NCBI GenBank assembly: GCA_027031185.1
Contig: JALVEF010000350.1
Span: forward strand, 1 to 9,240
DNA length: 9,240 nucleotides
Direction of reading: 5' to 3'
Source: Saprospiraceae bacterium
Lineage (GTDB): Bacteria > Bacteroidota > Bacteroidia > Chitinophagales > Saprospiraceae
In this document: one piece after another, positions 6,241-9,240 of the stretch
Numbering within the stretch: the first letter of the stretch is position 1
How the letters are laid out: the number at the start of each line of letters is the position of its first letter
The notes under the pieces: generated by a model
Seen by the model: only the letters and a program-made list of their open reading frames with translations
Database searches by the model: none
What the model was told of the DNA's origin: nothing
Program-made: the position numbers and the translations under genes

Positions 6241-8928
6241 TCAAAAGCGCATCAGCACAAACTTGCCGTTTTTCTTATAGACGATGCGCGGGCGACGGAA
6301 GCCAATCTCAATGGCCTTGCGCCGTGCTTCGATGGCCTCTTCGAGCGAATCGAATCCTGTCAAGTACATCACGACATACTTGCCGGACTTCCGGCGCACG
6401 ATTTTGCCTAATGGCTCTACTTTCTTGCGGGGAAAGTACTTGGGGTTTTTGTAAGCTGCCAGTTGGATGTAGTATTGCCGTTGGGCCTTGGCGGGCTTAG
6501 TCTTTTCCGGTGCGGCCGGTTTGGGAGCGGGAGCCTTTGGTGCCTTTTTGGCCACTTCCAGCGGCTTGGGAGCGGGCGCCGCCTTGACGATGAGTTGGCG
6601 ATCTTCTTTGGTAGGATGCAAATACTCCCTGGTGACAAAAGCCTGCTTGAAGCCCAGTTTTTTGATGTCCTTCAAGTACTTTTTGGCATCATCGGCCGAG
6701 TCATAGACCCCGACGCGGATTTTGACATACTTCTTGGTCGGACGCGAATAGACATTGCCGAAGGCAAACAAGTCCTTGTACTTAGACATGTTGATGGACT
6801 TGCCGCCCACTTCGTAGGCCTCTACCTGAATCGCATACTTCTGAATCAATTCTTTGGCATCCGGTGCCGCTTTGGAAGTGGATGAGTTTGCCACTGCCGT
6901 GGCGCGGTCTTCATCTGCCTTGGACTTCGCCTTTTTAGCGGCAGTTCCTTTGATCGTTTTGGCCGTTTTTGCGGCTGGCTTTTCAGCTGTCTCTTTGATT
7001 GCGCCGGTTTCAGCGGGAGCAGATGTTTTCGCCGCTTTGGCCGTTACGGCAGCAGCTTTTTTCACAGTTTTTGCTGCCAGTTTCGGGGCGGCACTTTCTT
7101 TGGACGCTTCGGGGGCCGGCCCTTTAAGATTGACCGCTACGGAAGCATAGGCGTCCAACATCGGCTGGATACCCAAAATGGTGCGGTGCGTACCGTCACC
7201 CGTCTTGATGGTCTTGGTCACTTCCGTGAAACCGGCCTTGGAGTAACTGACCAAATAGGTGGTATTCTTTTTTAGTGGTAGGGAGAACTCGCCCAAATTG
7301 TCCGTGAAGGTCTTGACGGCATCGCCCTTAGACGGCTGGGCCGTCACCAAGACTTGCTCGAGCGGCGCGTTGGTCTGCCCGTCCACGACCTTGCCGATGT
7401 ATTGATCGCCGGCGGGCGGCAGTTTCACGACAAACTGCTGAGATTTCTTTTTGCCGGTATAGGCGACGGCTATTTCTTTTTCTTCATAGCCCGGTTTTTT
7501 GATACGGGCTTTGCAGTCAAAGCCGGCGATGATCTGGAAGGAAGAAAGTCCTTTCTTATTGGTCTTGAAGGTCTTTTCGCCACATTGGGAGAAGTCAACC
7601 ATCGCCCCGGGAAGCGGAGTTCCGCTTTCGGCGTCATAGACCATAATGTTGATTTTCTCACTGCTCTTGGTGACACGGAACAAGTCATCGGCAGATTTGG
7701 GCCCGCGGCGGTTGGAAGTGAAATAGCCCAGATTTTTGCCGGCATCGTAGATAAAGCCGTAGTCATCGTAAGATGAATTGACACCGGTGCCGAGATTAAA
7801 TACCTTCGCCCAAGTATTATAGGTCTCGTCTTTTTCGGCACGGAAAATATCAAAGCCGCCCAGGCCGGGCAGCCAGTTGGAGGCAAAATAGAGCTTCTCG
7901 CCGTCCATAAAGGGGGTGATTTCATCCCCCGGTGTATTGACCGGCGTGCCCAGGTTGCGCGGCTCGCTCCATGAGCCGTTTTCATACTTGGACACATAAA
8001 TATCATAGCCACCCTGTCCGCCCGGTCGGTTAGAGGAAAAATAAAGCGTCTTACCATCGGGAGAGAAGGCGGGGAAGCCGTTGCTGTACTCCAGGTCATT
8101 GATGGGGAGCGCCTTGGCTTTTTTCCAGGTGCCGTTGGCCGCATAATTGGCACCAAGCAAGATCATTTTGCTTTGAAGATTGGCTTCCAGGCTGTGACCG
8201 TTGACAAACTGATTTTTTGTGATGACGACCAGTTTGTCTGCCCGGCCGCTATAGGCGACCGGACCTTCATTGTACTTAAAGCTCAAGTCATCCATGAGCA
8301 GGCGCGGCTTTTGCAAAAAGCCTTTGGCATCGCGCTTGGTGATAAAGAGTTGGTTGCGCTTTTTGCCTTCCCAGTTTTCACCGGATTTGGTTTGCATCTT
8401 GCGCCGGATATCGGTGCGGGCAGAGGAGTACACCACGCTGTTGCCAAAGAAAGTGGGCAAGAAGTCCGCGTCTTTGGTATTAAGGTATTCGCGGCGGACG
8501 GTGTAGAGTGGCGGCTGGGTGGCCATTTCGCCGGCCATAGCGGCGATGGCGGCAAAATGCTTGCCCACTTTCGGATTTTCGGCAGCATAGCGCTCAAAGA
8601 GCTTGGCAGCCTGCGGATAATTGCCGCTGCGCATGTGGGCCTTGGCATAATGCAGCAGCGCATCACCTTTCAAGACGCCCATCTGATCCAACTTTTTGTA
8701 CCAGACCAGCGCGTTTTTCATGTCATTGGTAAAGAAATAAGACTCCGCCAGGCGCCGGACCGCATCGGCATCCTGGTCTTTCTCTTTGAGCAGTTCACTG
8801 CAAGTCGCGATAGCCTTATCGTAAGCCTTTAACTCAAACTGCTTTTGCGCGATTTCGTCTTTGGTTTGGGCAAATGTTACGATGACCGCAACGAACAGAA
8901 ATGTAAGCGTGGCGATTGATTTTCTCAT
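6241..8928 (-). CDS. Exported TPR / PD40 / carboxypeptidase-regulatory-like / double-SPOR envelope protein
   Basis: This is an 895-aa protein. The start is ATG 8928 because a signal peptide follows directly (MRKSIATLTFLFVAVIVTFA, cleavage near AQ at 20-21); the frame runs on upstream to 9057 without conserved sequence. Order: TPR-like helices (about 23-120); WD40-like PD40 beta-propeller repeats (about 150-420), clearest at FSPDGKTLYFSSNRPGGQGG and LYFASNWLPGLGGFDIF; two carboxypeptidase-regulatory-like beta domains (about 425-502 and 509-590); an Ala/Lys-rich linker (about 603-690); a SPOR-like domain (about 697-770); a Pro/Ala/Lys linker (about 785-815); and a second SPOR domain (about 817-895, starting YYIQLAAY). 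SPOR domains bind peptidoglycan stripped of stem peptides. The N-terminal order resembles the type IX secretion protein PorE, which ends in an OmpA domain instead. A periplasmic or outer-membrane-linked scaffold is inferred, and the exact function is unknown. Confidence 0.93.
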   Translation of the reverse strand: MRKSIATLTFLFVAVIVTFAQTKDEIAQKQFELKAYDKAIATCSELLKEKDQDADAVRRLAESYFFTNDMKNALVWYKKLDQMGVLKGDALLHYAKAHMRSGNYPQAAKLFERYAAENPKVGKHFAAIAAMAGEMATQPPLYTVRREYLNTKDADFLPTFFGNSVVYSSARTDIRRKMQTKSGENWEGKKRNQLFITKRDAKGFLQKPRLLMDDLSFKYNEGPVAYSGRADKLVVITKNQFVNGHSLEANLQSKMILLGANYAANGTWKKAKALPINDLEYSNGFPAFSPDGKTLYFSSNRPGGQGGYDIYVSKYENGSWSEPRNLGTPVNTPGDEITPFMDGEKLYFASNWLPGLGGFDIFRAEKDETYNTWAKVFNLGTGVNSSYDDYGFIYDAGKNLGYFTSNRRGPKSADDLFRVTKSSEKINIMVYDAESGTPLPGAMVDFSQCGEKTFKTNKKGLSSFQIIAGFDCKARIKKPGYEEKEIAVAYTGKKKSQQFVVKLPPAGDQYIGKVVDGQTNAPLEQVLVTAQPSKGDAVKTFTDNLGEFSLPLKKNTTYLVSYSKAGFTEVTKTIKTGDGTHRTILGIQPMLDAYASVAVNLKGPAPEASKESAAPKLAAKTVKKAAAVTAKAAKTSAPAETGAIKETAEKPAAKTAKTIKGTAAKKAKSKADEDRATAVANSSTSKAAPDAKELIQKYAIQVEAYEVGGKSINMSKYKDLFAFGNVYSRPTKKYVKIRVGVYDSADDAKKYLKDIKKLGFKQAFVTREYLHPTKEDRQLIVKAAPAPKPLEVAKKAPKAPAPKPAAPEKTKPAKAQRQYYIQLAAYKNPKYFPRKKVEPLGKIVRRKSGKYVVMYLTGFDSLEEAIEARRKAIEIGFRRPRIVYKKNGKFVLMRF

Positions 8929-9140
8929 TGGTCGTTTATTCCGTTTGTGTTGTTTGCCACGGCGTACGCCATTGTAAGACAAGCAGTTACGCCGATTTCG
9001 GGGCAAATAAACGAATTGGATGGCAAAATAATTATATTTTTTTGACTTGGAATGCAAAAAGATGGTTTTTTACACGATTTGAAGGCGAAAAATCGTGCGC
9101 AAAAGAACATCAACGGCCTTTTGAATACCGTGCATTTTTC
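8929..9140 (-). promoter_or_regulatory. Upstream region of the double-SPOR gene: promoter-like AT-rich stretch and inverted repeats
   Basis: There is no gene in these 212 nt. An AT-rich segment (9024-9045) contains TATAAT on the minus strand (9036-9031), about 100 nt before the start codon. Two near-matches to the Bacteroidota -7 box lie at 9004-9011 and 9024-9031, each with one mismatch and without a properly spaced -33 TTG. A 10-bp palindrome GGCGTACGCC (8961-8970) falls in the likely leader. An 8-bp inverted repeat, CACGATTT (9073-9080) and AAATCGTG (9090-9097), lies upstream of the promoter-like segment. No riboswitch class is recognised. Confidence 0.35.
9073..9097. repeat. 8-bp inverted repeat with a 9-nt spacer
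   Basis: CACGATTT and AAATCGTG are perfect complements around GAAGGCGAA. There is no T-run on the minus side, so it does not look like a terminator. Its place upstream of the promoter-like segment would suit an operator, but this is inference from position alone. Confidence 0.35.
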
Positions 9141-9240
9141 GTAACTGTTTAGGTACCCGCTGTTTTTGTGCTAAAATGCCCTTTTTGCCCCTGTTTTTGC
9201 CTTGTAACTGTTTGAGCACCCCTTGTTTTTGCGCTAAAAT
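9141..9240. repeat. Right copy of the interspersed repeat, inverted relative to the left copy
   Basis: The reverse complement of these 100 nt matches 9-108 at 97 positions by hand alignment. The differences fall at left-copy positions 15, 70 and 80. Both units and the 17-nt linker are kept in the same order, with the GCGGGTACCT unit facing inwards at both ends. A short GAAAAAT just inside both copies extends the similarity with a 1-nt gap. The window ends inside the outer unit, so the full length is unknown. Confidence 0.92.

Noticed and set aside
1..9240. Composite transposon bounded by inverted repeats
   Set aside because: There is no transposase, integrase or cargo-type gene inside. The genes are core metabolism and ribosome modification, and the repeats have internal tandem structure and a third copy inside.

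Overview
The window looks like a piece of a fairly GC-rich Bacteroidota genome. The best lineage clue is the large exported protein at 6241-8928 (minus). It combines TPR, WD40-like (PD40), carboxypeptidase-regulatory-like and SPOR domains, an envelope-protein style typical of that phylum. Weak Shine-Dalgarno sequences fit the same picture. Naming a family or genus is not justified from the sequence alone.

Layout, left to right. (1) 1-108: an interspersed repeat made of two related units about 63 nt apart. (2) 109-472: no convincing gene, only short inverted and direct repeats. (3) A minus-strand group: rlmH (23S rRNA pseudouridine methyltransferase), a possible 29-codon ORF overlapping its end, a 77-nt palindromic copy of the repeat, then a SixA-type histidine phosphatase. 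(4) A 99-nt divergent spacer. (5) A tightly overlapped plus-strand operon: malQ (4-alpha-glucanotransferase), glgP (glycogen/maltodextrin phosphorylase) and an alkB-family DNA/RNA dealkylation dioxygenase, with overlaps of 11 and 7 nt. (6) A strong intrinsic terminator at 6180-6212 that serves the convergent minus-strand gene and lies partly inside the last alkB codons. (7) The 895-aa TPR/PD40/SPOR envelope protein (minus). (8) Its roughly 200-nt upstream region. (9) 9141-9240: an inverted copy of the left-end repeat, matching it at 97 of 100 positions by my hand alignment.

How the genes work together. MalQ and GlgP form a standard glucan-recycling pair: MalQ rebuilds longer maltodextrins from short ones and GlgP phosphorolyses them to glucose-1-phosphate. 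AlkB has no metabolic link to them and seems to share only the transcript and translational coupling. The envelope protein probably ties an exported or outer-membrane-associated assembly to peptidoglycan.

Most of the genes are ordinary. The unusual parts are the repeat family (both window ends plus an internal palindromic copy), the PorE-like architecture carrying two SPOR domains where an OmpA domain would be expected, the short ORF overlapping rlmH, and the terminator built into the end of alkB. Because both ends lie in the same repeat, the window may be a whole contig whose assembly stopped at that repeat.
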